A stretch of DNA of 64,000 nt from the NCBI GenBank assembly GCA_030062745.1, contig CP099851.1:11720393-11784392 (forward strand). The letters are read 5' to 3'. The first letter of the stretch is position 1. Every line of letters starts with the position of its first letter. The position numbers were made by a program, and so were the translations under genes. This document shows, one piece after another, positions 46,865-56,595 of the stretch. The notes beneath the pieces are model-generated. The model ran no database searches. It saw only the letters and a list, made by a program, of their open reading frames with translations, and was not told the DNA's origin. Origin of the DNA: Capitulum mitella (Eukaryota > Arthropoda > Thecostraca > Pollicipedomorpha > Pollicipedidae).

Positions 46865-47887
46865 AGCAAGAACTACGTACACGCTTTCATCCGTTCTTTA
46901 TTTGCCAGTCAGCAGTCATTGGTCTGAGGTACATTAACGGCTCGGTGATGACTGAGTACTGTCTGACCGTGACCGCAGCTCATCGGCAGCTCGTCCCGCT
47001 AACGGCCACGTCACCTGACCTGAGGCCAACTCTTTTGTTCTTATTTCCGCAGAACAGGTACGATATTTCCAGCTTTCATGAGAAGTCGTTACGTCTGCAA
47101 ATGTAACAAAGCAGTCAGTATGACGCGAGTTGGCCAACATCATTTATCGCTTAACTTTCTACTAATCGCCAAGCCACAAAGTTCAACTGACCTTCATTCG
47201 ATTTAATTAAGGACACCAACTCCGAAAATGATCTCCGATTGTCGAACAGCGCATTCACTAAAGGTGCACAGAAAGTCATTGCTACCATAAGTGTAATCAC
47301 GATCTGAAAATTTTTCAAATCGTAGTTCTCCCTTCTTAAGTGTGGGCTGGGAGGGGGGACATGATGTGCATTCTGTAGCAAGCCAGAGGTCTTGTCACAC
47401 GCAGCCCGAGATATGGGTTTCGCGCTGGATTTGCACCACTTTTGACAGATGGCCTTTATTTTTGCACTTTGTGTTTTAGTTGATAACACATAGGACAGTC
47501 ATTGGTAGACTTCGGGCGCTGTAGACTTCGAATTTAAGCACGACAGCAGTTTTACAGACGCTGTCGGTGAAAATAAAAACTTCCTGCCAAATTTCAAGCG
47601 AGATCTGTCGCCACATTTAACACCAACCTCAGTCATCAGTTAACTGCTCCCATAGGTAAGTCACAGCCAAACTTGTAGCTGATTCACCTGAAGTGAACTT
47701 ACTCAGTTCCGGACTTCCAAAGCGGCGAATCGATTCAGACTCATATTTAGGACAAGCACCACTGAAACAATACAAGGCAGATCAGCACAGCACCTATGCA
47801 CCTATCTACAATCTTGGCCCTAGTGGCGGCCCTTTAAATAACCGCAGGGTCCCACGAGCGTTAACCTGGCGTGTAGCGTGCCCGTTG
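46865..47887. other. No recognisable gene
   Basis: AT/GC-balanced intergenic DNA. A 112-codon - strand frame at 47151-47489 has no recognisable domain. Confidence 0.45.
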
Positions 47888-48350
47888 CTACAGGCGGTTA
47901 ATTAGTGGGTCCATGTCCCGAATGCATATGACTTCAAGATCCTCTAAGCGTCTTTTATCTGTTGCCCTCGCCGTTATCTTTATGTTCCAGGTGATGGTGC
48001 GACGAGTCAAGTGTTCATGGTGGTGTTGTTCTGAGTAAGTGGGCCTCCGTGTTGCGAGTGCATGGTTATGCGTCTTGTCAGGAATGTTGTGGTGTTGCCG
48101 ATGTGAGCACTGTCGGCAAGAAGTGCGCAGCCTTCCAAAGGGCAATTGTGTGGTACACGATATCTGTTTTTTTTTCAATATTGCTGGATCACCTGGCATG
48201 TTGTTTTTCAAGATCATCAAGGGAGTTGTTGTACTTCTGTAGTACATTTCCAACGTAATCTTGCCTGTTATTTCTTTTGCTCTGCAGGTGCGGTCTATGA
48301 TGTTTCGGAATGCCTTTTCATCGCCACGGTGGCCGGGGGCATGACATTAT
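47888..48350 (-). pseudogene. Penelope-like element GIY-YIG endonuclease remnant
   Basis: Read on the - strand, one frame gives CPLEGCALLADSAHIGNTT and LTRRITMH, resembling the Cys and Gly-rich core of Penelope-type GIY-YIG endonucleases. Another frame gives RRLEDLEVICIRDMDPLINR, resembling the conserved helix containing Glu and the Pro-x-Asn end. The two parts are in different frames and contain stops, so the copy is dead. Confidence 0.6.
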
Positions 48351-48371
48351 TATAGAACAGGTGGGAGTATA

Positions 48372-48982
48372 TGTGGCAGGTGTACCTCAGGTATCCACGG
48401 ACCCCCTTGTCACACGCTGGCCAGGCGCGTTACAAGGCGAAGGGTCTTAATCAACAGACGCCACCTCCGGGTGTAGCAACATTTACTCTTTAACCGCCTG
48501 CCACACGGTAGTTACTAGCAGCCGGGGTAGGGAATGAATACTCGTTCACCGTAGGACAGCCTCGGCACCCCGCACGAAGGAGAGAAGACAACTGATCTCA
48601 TGGATCCCATATATATTCACAAATTTCTAGTCACAATGAAAGAAGTGCACAATCAAGCTAAACATTCAAGACGATACGTTTGATACTAATACACTCACAA
48701 TCAACATTCACGCAAGGAAAATCCCAACCCCAAAATCCTGAGACCCTCTTTAGCCCGACACCCACATGACCTACCCCAAAGAAGCCACGGTGCGGAGTGC
48801 CCCGATGGCCGGGATTCTACCGCGGACACCGCCTGGCGGCCGCATTGCCGGGACACCGCCGTTGCCGCCCCCTGGTGGCCACACTGGCCGAGACTTTCAC
48901 CCTCTAGCGGCGGTAGCGGCGGCGTTCCAGCGCTCCCAGCCGTACGAAGCCGCTCACGGCACCGTGGCCGGATCAGCTTTAC
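48372..48982 (-). repeat. Left arm of 610-bp inverted repeat
   Basis: This arm matches 49952-50560 in inverted orientation over its whole length, with few differences. The outer edge reads TGTGGCAGGTGTACCTCAGG and the inner edge GGATCAGCTTTAC. The arms are probably the pseudo-terminal repeats of a Penelope-like element, which can occur inverted; they contain no intact protein. Confidence 0.92.
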
Positions 48983-49003
48983 ATATACATATGCTAAGTG
49001 CAT

Positions 49004-49013
<10 letters not shown>

Positions 49014-49035
<22 letters not shown>
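49014..49035. repeat. (AT)n microsatellite
   Basis: A short perfect AT run between the left inverted arm and the reverse-transcriptase remnant. Confidence 0.85.
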
Positions 49036-49036
<1 letters not shown>

Positions 49037-49132
49037 AATGTTTGATTAAAAACAATCGCGTGTTCCGCATTCCCTGGTAGGTGGGTGAATGCATTTCAGT
49101 TTTCCGCATTTTTTTAGTGGGTGTATGAATAC

Positions 49133-49605
49133 TCGCCGGGTTATGCTTCATGAAACGATAAAACTCCTGAAACGGACAACGCGTTAAGACCGATAATTTC
49201 TCAGATCCCATCTCCTACCCATACAATAGCAAAACTTCTTAATGCCCTTCTCACACCATATGCCCCAGGATCACAATGCTTGTCAACTGAAGAATTCATC
49301 AACATTCTACATTCAAGTCAGCGTAAGGACATCCTCGCTTCATTAGATGTTGAAAAACTTTTCACCAATGTGCCTATCGACCGCACTATTTCCATTACTC
49401 TGAACTGTGTTTACCATCACCCTGAAATGCCTCTCCTATAAGTCCCCAAGCCTCTCCTGGAGTAGCTTCTGGGTTCTTGCACCAAGGACGTGCCTTTCCG
49501 TGGGCTAGATGGGAAACAATACTGTCAAGTCCATGGAATTGCAATGGACTCTCCACTTGTGTTCCTTTTGCGAATTTTTCATGGAACGTAGCGAAACGGT
49601 GATCC
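49133..49605 (+). pseudogene. Penelope-like element reverse transcriptase fragment
   Basis: The + strand encodes ALRPIISQIPSPTHTIAKLL, then LLTPYAPGSQCLSTEEFI, LASLDVEKLFTNVPIDRTI, CTKDVPFRGLDGKQY and CQVHGIAMDSPL, in the order of Penelope-family RT motifs. The usual GxAMGSPLG appears as GIAMDSPLV. There are stops after KMPLL-like sequence (TAA) and LLE (TAG), an upstream TGA and a frameshift after the SPL motif. The palm sequence beyond that is missing, so the copy is truncated and inactive. Confidence 0.85.
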
Positions 49606-49951
49606 TAAAGATTTACAATCTTAGTCCTGATGTGTACTGTATGTTCGAAATCGGCAATCTCTGGTGAACAGCGGTTTCTCGCATTGGGACATTAAAACAG
49701 TAATACAAGGACACACGGGCAAGTACTTTACTGAACCGACGCAGCATGACCAATCGACCCAGATTTCATCATACTACCGATGGCAAATGATAACTTCCTA
49801 CAAACAGGACGGAAAAACGACAAGAGAAGTATATTCCACTGTATATGTTGGGATAATAGAGACAAAACTGTTATCTCCGCCTCTGAGGTATTTTCGTGTT
49901 TTTTTTATGACGAAGAACGAAAATAGCTATGCTAAGAACACGCTAACTTAA

Positions 49952-50560
49952 GTAAAGCTGATCCGGCCACGGTTCCGTGAGCGGCTTCGTACGGCTGGGA
50001 GCGCTGGAACGCCGCCGCTACCGCCGCTAGAGGGTGAAAGTCTCGGCCAGTGTGGCCACCAGGGGGCGGCAACGGCGGTGTCCCGGCAATGCGGCCGCCA
50101 GGTGGTGTCCTCGGTAGAATCCCGGCCATCGGGGCACTCCGCACCGTGGCTTCTTTGGGGTAGGTCATGTGGGTGTCGGGCTAAAGAGGGTCTCAGGATT
50201 TTGGGGTTGGGATTTCCCTTGCGTAAATGTTGATTGTGAGTGTATTAGTATCAAACGTATCGTCTTGAATGTTTAGCTTGATTGTGCACTTCTTTAATTG
50301 CAACTTGAAGTTTGTGAATACATGGGATCCGTGAGATCAGTTGTCTTCTCTCCTTCGTGCGGGGTGCCGAGGCTGTCCTACGGTGAACGAGTATTCATTC
50401 CGTACCCCGGCTGCTAGTAACTACCGTGTGGCAGGCGGTTAAAGAGTAAATGTTGCTACACCCGGAGGTGGCGTCTGTTGATTAAGACCCTTCGCCTTGT
50501 AACGCGCCTGGCCAGCGTGTGACAAGGGGGTCCGTGGACACCTGAGGTACACCTGCCACA
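49952..50560 (+). repeat. Right arm of 610-bp inverted repeat
   Basis: Inverse copy of 48372-48982, separated from it by 969 bp that hold the RT fragment. The similarity of the arms suggests a recent origin or gene conversion between them. Confidence 0.92.
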
Positions 50561-52511
50561 CTTATGTTAGGAAACGCCGTTGCATTCCAGGTTTCCATCG
50601 GAACATTCATCCATGTTTTGTCTTTAGCGTGAAGTGTTTTGTATCGTCAATGACGCCATATTTTGTAGATGCTCTACTTCTTGCTGATGTATGTCGTGGT
50701 CAGAACTTCAAGTGACTGCGTGCATAGGCCTGCTGGCTGCTGTACTGTGTTTGGTTCGTTTTGAGCTGTTTCATACGCACATCACGCCGTGCCACGGTTA
50801 TTAGCGGCGAATCGGCGACGATGACCTGTGCACGTTGCTTGAGGCATGTTACCGGGTTATGGGCAGCTAATGCTGCTGGGACCGTACTCCGGCGTTCCAG
50901 GGCGTGCCCGTGTCGATACCGACGATACTGCCTTTCTGCTGCGGCCGGGCCGGCCCAGTGCGCATGCGCCGAGGTGAACATTTCTGGCTTTTCCTGGTCG
51001 GCTGATGACACGGACGTCATGCAGAATTACGGGAGCGAAGGCCTCGCTGAAAGAAACCATGTTGAATGGTTTGTGTTCGGTTTTTCTTTACAGTGGTTTC
51101 TGTCTGATAGGTATTTTAAGATTTTCAATAGCGTTAGACTCTAAAGCTTTACCAATGGAAAAAAGCTGCGCCGGGGGTTCCCATGGAAAACTTCGATCAT
51201 GTCCTTCCGTTAAGTTCCTTGGTGTTTTGTAGGTTGTTATGGGCTTAGTGAAGATCTGTATTCCCTTTATATCTTCCTCGTCTAAAAAGACGTCAGAAAG
51301 CATCCACTACGTTGGAAATGAAGGGCTGTTTACAAATAAGTAAAAACACAAATCCCTGCTGTGTTGCTTTCGGCGTGTAATGCCGAAACATGGCCGCTGA
51401 AAACGGCATCTGAGTCAATGAAGTGAATACATTCTCAAGTTATGTGGCAGCTGAGCGTCATGTGCTAGCAGACAGGGCATGTCGTTCTCTTCTTGGCGGA
51501 AAAAAAGAAAATCCGATCGCAAACTGTCCACGGTAGCCGTTCATTTACACGTGAACAGGACACTGAGTTTTTTTGGACGGTCAAGACTAAAAAATAACGA
51601 TAGTAATATAAGAAATGACCATACAGTTCGGTGGTGGTGCACCTGTTTGAAAGTTGAGGTGATCGCGTGTTTCCATGATGGTTGATGGTCGTGATGACAT
51701 CACTCCGTGCGTGACAACGCAACAGGATGCATATAATGGGTAAAGTGACACCCGCTTCGTGCGGCTCACGTTCATTCAGAGGCAACGTCAGACTCCGTCA
51801 TAACGTGGTCACGTATATTTGGCCAATCTTGCATCACTTAAACGAACAATAACACATCGTACACATCACTCAAAACCATCAGGTGACACGTTCACTTTTT
51901 CTAGTTTTTTGCCCCAAACGGTGTAGCCAGTTTGACATACGCAGAAAACACCGGACTTCTCCAAGGTTTCAGTTTACGGAATTCACGTTCAAAACGCATT
52001 ATAACTGCGCTACGCGAGATCGGCGCAACAAAACGGGATATCAAGAACGACCCACTTTCAAAATCACTTTATGATACAACAGCAGACTTTCGATTGAAGT
52101 ACGTCGCAATACGGCATTTAATGCACGCCAATGTGATCATTCGACAAACGCTGGAGGAATCACCACGGCACTTCTGACTGACCGCTCCAGGAACAGAGGC
52201 TGCAGGTTTCGACAGCGACCAGCGCCCGCCGGTCGACCCCGCCGGCGCCGCGGCGTCACCACGCTCATGACGCCCCGTGACGACCGTGACGAGTGACCCC
52301 TCGCAATGTCCACGTTCTGACCGCAGTGCGTACGGAGTCGAAAGCCTCATCACAGACACTGTAGCACAATGTTAAATCTGCCTCTGGCAGGGCAGCAGCG
52401 GTCCCCTACTGCAGAGATCGAACGGGCCCGGACACTGTCCAAAGGCCGACACAGCTCCAGCCCGGCATCCGGCCGCCGGCGTTCATCAACACCACGAGGC
52501 AGCGGCGGGAC
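50561..52511. other. No recognisable gene
   Basis: Intergenic sequence downstream of ATG12 (which is on the - strand). Short frames on both strands lack recognisable domains. Confidence 0.45.
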
Positions 52512-52660
52512 CCGGTGAGCCCCAGGACTAGCCGGGGCAGGAGCAGGGCCCGGTCAGCCCCAGGATGAGCCGAGGCAGGAGCGGGGCCCGGTCAGCCCCA
52601 GGATGAGCCGAGGCAGGAGCGGGGTCCCGCGGGTCCCTGGACGAGCTGGGGCAGGAGTGG
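52512..52660. repeat. 38-bp minisatellite abutting the ATG12 stop codon
   Basis: Units start at 52512, 52550 and 52588 (CCGGTCAGCCCCAGGATGAG-type), followed by a degenerate unit. The internal word TCAGCCCCAGG is identical to 52661-52671, which is the complement of the last ATG12 codons and stop, so the array appears to derive from the gene end. Confidence 0.9.
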
Positions 52661-52783
52661 TCAGCCCCAGGCCTGCGTCCGGCAGTAGTGCAGCACTAGC
52701 CGGTCGTCCGAGCCGAAACACTCGATCAGGTTGCCGATCGTCTGGTCCGGCGCCGGTGAGAACGCCTGGCTGACGTAGACGAA
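52661..52783 (-). CDS. ATG12: ATG12 exon 3 (C-terminal half, terminal Gly)
   Basis: Acceptor CGCGCCGGCAG; encodes [14 protein letters not shown] to QAWG and TGA (52663-52661). Phase 0. Its GC-rich codons contrast with exon 2. Confidence 0.96.
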   Translation of the reverse strand, partial: FVYVSQAFSPAPDQTIGNLIECFGSDDRLVLHYCRTQAWG

Positions 52784-53893
52784 CTGCCGGCGCGGCGGCG
52801 GCAGTCAGAAGCCCGCGCACACAGCACAGCACAGACAGCTGCACACAGCATAAACATATGTGCACATAAAGTCTGTTGTTTAGCCTTTTCACAAACTATG
52901 AGAAATAAGAGGGCATTAGATGCCTGCATCCAAATGGTAAAAATCCCATTGCTTATCCATGACCCACTCACCAATGATTCTGTGGGAGGCAGCTTAATAC
53001 ACTTTCTGATGAAATGCACCACTGCAGACACCTGCTTGTCTGGATCAACCTTCCATAATTTCTGTTTCAGAATGGGTGCATCACCAACTGCCCGCAGCAG
53101 CACTCCCACTGCAGCAGAACAGGAAAATTTCCTATATGTGCAGCATTGTATGGCCAGTGAAACATTAAAGACACCATGAGGCATCACAGGGCACAATAAC
53201 ACATAATGGTGATATGCCAGTTCTGTATTATTTGATTGGGCAGCTCTCATGGTGAAGCACTAGAGACTTACATCACAATGGATAGGTAAATAATTACTAT
53301 TTACCACCAATGCAGAATATGGCAGATCAAACAATTAACTGTTGTTTCTAAGAGGCAAAACAATTCAGGCAATGATAGTTCCACCAAGTCCCAATAGACT
53401 GCAAGCAAGTGCAACATGGGGTTTATAGCATGGCAGGCCAAGAACAAGGAGCCATTCTAAATGCACATGCGAGCTTACAAGACAAGCAACAAATGACTAA
53501 CTGTGTGTGATCCAGCTTTTAGTAGTCAAACAAACAGGATAAAAACAGATCAAAATGGTAAAAAAATTTGAGAACTGTACCCTGCTATGCAGGATAAATG
53601 CCAACTTGCCCACAACAGAATCATTACAAATATGCACATACAAATCAAGGCCAAAACATAATGAATATGCACCTCTGAAGTTTACACATGTCAGCTTATT
53701 CAAATGATAATCACTCCAAAAATGCACCCATCACCAAAGTTCAGAGCTATATCAAAACTAAGCTGTCAAGGTTGCTACCTTTGTCTTTAACCTTTGTTTC
53801 TGCTTCAATGTCTGCTGTTTCTGGTATCTCTTCTGTTGGGGATAGCAGCTGTGATGGACTGCTTGATGTATCAGCTTCTCCTGAGTCTGCCAT
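52661..53893 (-). CDS. ATG12: Autophagy-related ubiquitin-like protein ATG12
   Basis: ATG12 is conjugated through its C-terminal Gly to a Lys of ATG5 by ATG7 and ATG10; the ATG12-ATG5-ATG16 complex then promotes ATG8/LC3 lipidation on forming autophagosomes. Exons in transcript order: 53893-53779, 53108-52972, 52783-52661 (375 nt, 124 residues plus stop). The first 38 residues are an acidic, Ser-rich tail that varies in the family. The ubiquitin-like fold follows, with [60 protein letters not shown] and the terminal TQAWG. All key conserved residues, including the last Gly, are present. The gene is divergent from SMURF. Exons 1-2 are AT-rich and CpG-poor, exon 3 is GC-rich. Confidence 0.96.
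52972..53108 (-). CDS. ATG12: ATG12 exon 2
   Basis: Acceptor TTCTGCTGCAG joins the carried G to TG, giving Val of [17 protein letters not shown]. It ends PPTESL before a GTGAGT donor, phase 0. Confidence 0.96.
53779..53893 (-). CDS. ATG12: ATG12 exon 1 (start codon)
   Basis: A 3' splice site (GGGTATTTTAG) lies immediately before the ATG at 53893, so this exon probably has no UTR of its own. It encodes [17 protein letters not shown] and ends KVKDK plus G before GTAGCA, phase 1. Confidence 0.88.
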
Positions 53894-54279
53894 CTAAAAT
53901 ACCCAATGAAAATCATCCAGAATGTACTCTAATGACATAGAAAAGCAAATGTAATCCAACAGTATATCAAGACTGGGCATAGCTGTCCAATCAAGCTTAT
54001 TTAGATAAAACTGCATTAACATGACCAGCCACAGCCTGTACTGCAATAGGTCCAAGAAGGTAATATCTGCTATGTAACCTGTATCTAGAATGTGCATGTC
54101 ACCAACCATGCAATTTGGGCACATGATTCAGGTGAAAGTCAATGCCTCTTTTATGCTGCAGATGCTGTTCAAGAAGCTACCAATGTTACATACAGATCAA
54201 GCTGGAAGCTTTGGGCTAGGACAAATAGGCATTTAGGGCTCACACTCAGGCATCCATCAATCCATATTGTACCGACACT

Positions 54280-55144
54280 ATTGACAGGGTGCTATGGTAA
54301 TGCCACCCCGTAAATATCAGTCCAGACATCTATATCATAAAGAAGGGGACTGGCTATCAATCACTCAGGGTCCTACACCCATCTTCAATGATCTGTCACG
54401 TGAGGACACCATACAAGCGCCGGTTAAAATGGGGGGAATATCCAGGAAAAACAATCCGATACCATCAAATTCTACCGCAGCTACGCTGACTGAATTACTA
54501 CTGATCTTGCCCCAAAGAATTCAGACGGCTGGCAGTGGACGACCCCACTACGACGGGTCGACGAAGTTGTTGATCCGAGATAGAGAGGACATAAGCACTG
54601 ACATTCAGATCCTACCTACTCCAACGAACTTTGAGATTTCGCTTTTTGGGAAAAGAAGACTAAAATGTTTAAAAAATTATTAACGCACACGAAAATACTT
54701 TTTCAAATGCAATATCATTAAAATTATCTAGCATCATCAAAATGGAATGATTTTTTTCGTGGCGAATCTGTATTTTGATACGTAACTTCCATTCTTAACC
54801 GTAGTTGACTCTTTCGTCTGTAACGCGCCATTTAAGCCTAAACTCAATTGGGCGATTGTGCTACGTTGTGTGTGGCTAGCCCCACTCTGGCTGATTGATG
54901 GGATGGGGATTTGATAGGTGTCCATGTTGGGCGGTGGTAGTGCGTGACTCGCCAGTGTGAGTGTAAGCAAAGAAAAGGTGTGTTTTAGGGATCGATGTAG
55001 TGAGTATCACGTATTGGCATTGACACTTAAAGCCGGTGGTTTATTTCTATGGTATGGGAGGCTCTTACAATGGCCTTCATCGGACGTCATAATTCTGCTT
55101 AACCTACATGCCTCGGTAAAGAATTACATTTGGTCTGAAAACAG
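54280..55144. promoter_or_regulatory. Probable shared promoter of ATG12 (-) and SMURF (+)
   Basis: CpG is present at ordinary density only in this part of the roughly 52.85-57.15 kb block, which is otherwise CpG-depleted. A possible SMURF 5' UTR donor (AACAG before GTAAAC, 55145) sits at its right edge. Both ATG exons are preceded by acceptors, so the true first exons must lie between them. Start sites were not pinpointed. Confidence 0.5.
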
Positions 55145-56470
55145 GTAAACTACGGTTTTTGTGACTTAAATCTTCTGAACCAGTATGCAAAATGCTGCAT
55201 TTTCATGCATTAGTGAGTTACTTTGTTTTTGTGTGAGAATCTTTTCACATAAATGTTTGTAAGCTGCTTAACTTGAAACATGATCTTGTTTGAGTGTGGT
55301 GGAATTTCAGGAACATAGGTGTGAGAACTGGGGGGAAATGGTGGTAAAGGGCTGTGGGCAATGCTCTCATAATGTTACCTTAAGTTGATGGCATGAATGG
55401 CTGATGGCTGATAGCTATCAGACATGAATTACTGGTAGAACCATGTTTTGCAATATTTTTGGCTTTGCCTTGTAAAGTATATCTTTGAATATGCCTTTTT
55501 CATGCAACACAGCTAATAACTTTCCAAATGTAGGTGTCCTCAATGCTTGTTTGCTTAGTTTGTAATAAAATGGGTAAAGCATTGTCATGAATCTAAACAT
55601 TTGTATTTAAGAAAAAAACATTGCCATGCTGAACCATTTGTACATATGAATTGATTGCAGGGTAATACTACTTTACCTTGAATCCATGTGGGCTGTCATC
55701 ATAGCCAAACTGTTCCTCTTTTGAAAATGTGATGAATCACTTTGGTTTGGTACCATGTGTTTGGTTAGTACCATGCACATTTTGTCATTGACATTTAGCC
55801 TAAGTCAGTTTAATGGGTAGAGTTTAGAAAATATTGATGCTGCAATTTTTGCAAACTGACTGTGATTGGCTATTGAGAGCAATTTCACCTGGTCTGGGTG
55901 AGTATGGATTTTTGCTGTTTGTAAGCAGTATAAAAGCTTTGGTGCTGGCTAGCAATTTGGGTAGCTGCCTGGATGGGCACCTGTTAAGCCCAAGCCAGGG
56001 AAACTGAAAAAAAAACCCAAGACACATAGAAGTTAAAATGCTCAGGTCCAAGTTCTTAGCTCTAAAGCTAGACTAAGTGCTATTCAGAACAGAAAACTAT
56101 GAACAAATAGATAGTACATGCAGGTGCAAATGAGGGTTTGGCACATATTGCAGTGAAACTTATGTAATAATGTGCAGAATTTAAAGGCCAAAAGCCTGGG
56201 AGATTTTGCTGGTGTCATTTACACCTCAAAACTTTGTGCCCAGCATCCCCATCATGATGCACAGAAACTGGGTTACTTCAGGTCAAATTACATTCCAGCA
56301 TTTGGTTATTTTTTTGCACTGCCAAGGGTGAAAAGAATGTATGAAGTATTTGATGTACATTAAGCATATATTTGAGCCATATGCTGAAGGCAGAGGCCAC
56401 TGTCATGTTTGACTGAGGATTGTTTGTGATCATGAGCATGTGTTGACAACCTGTCAGTGTTGGTTTGCAG
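55145..56470 (+). other. Probable SMURF 5' UTR intron, CpG-depleted
   Basis: AT-rich, TG/CA-rich sequence with essentially no CpG, ending at the acceptor GTTGGTTTGCAG (56469-56470). Confidence 0.55.
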
Positions 56471-56595
56471 AGGGTGAAGGCCGGGCGTGCCTGTGGGGAC
56501 ATGCCCAGGCAGCCAGCGCCAGTCATCAGGAAGAGCAAACATGTCACCTCCCAGTGGACATCGGAGGAATGGTACCTCCAAAATCCGGCTGACAA
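56471..56595 (+). CDS. SMURF: SMURF start-codon exon
   Basis: After the acceptor at 56470, 70 nt of 5' UTR precede ATG 56541 (A at -3). Encodes MSPPSGHRRNGTSKIRLT plus one base; donor GTGGGT (56596). An upstream ATG at 56501 opens a frame that overlaps the start out of frame. Confidence 0.88.

Noticed and set aside
48372..50560. Hammerhead ribozyme in the Penelope-like arms
   Set aside because: I searched for the CTGANGA and GAAA core and did not find a convincing arrangement.
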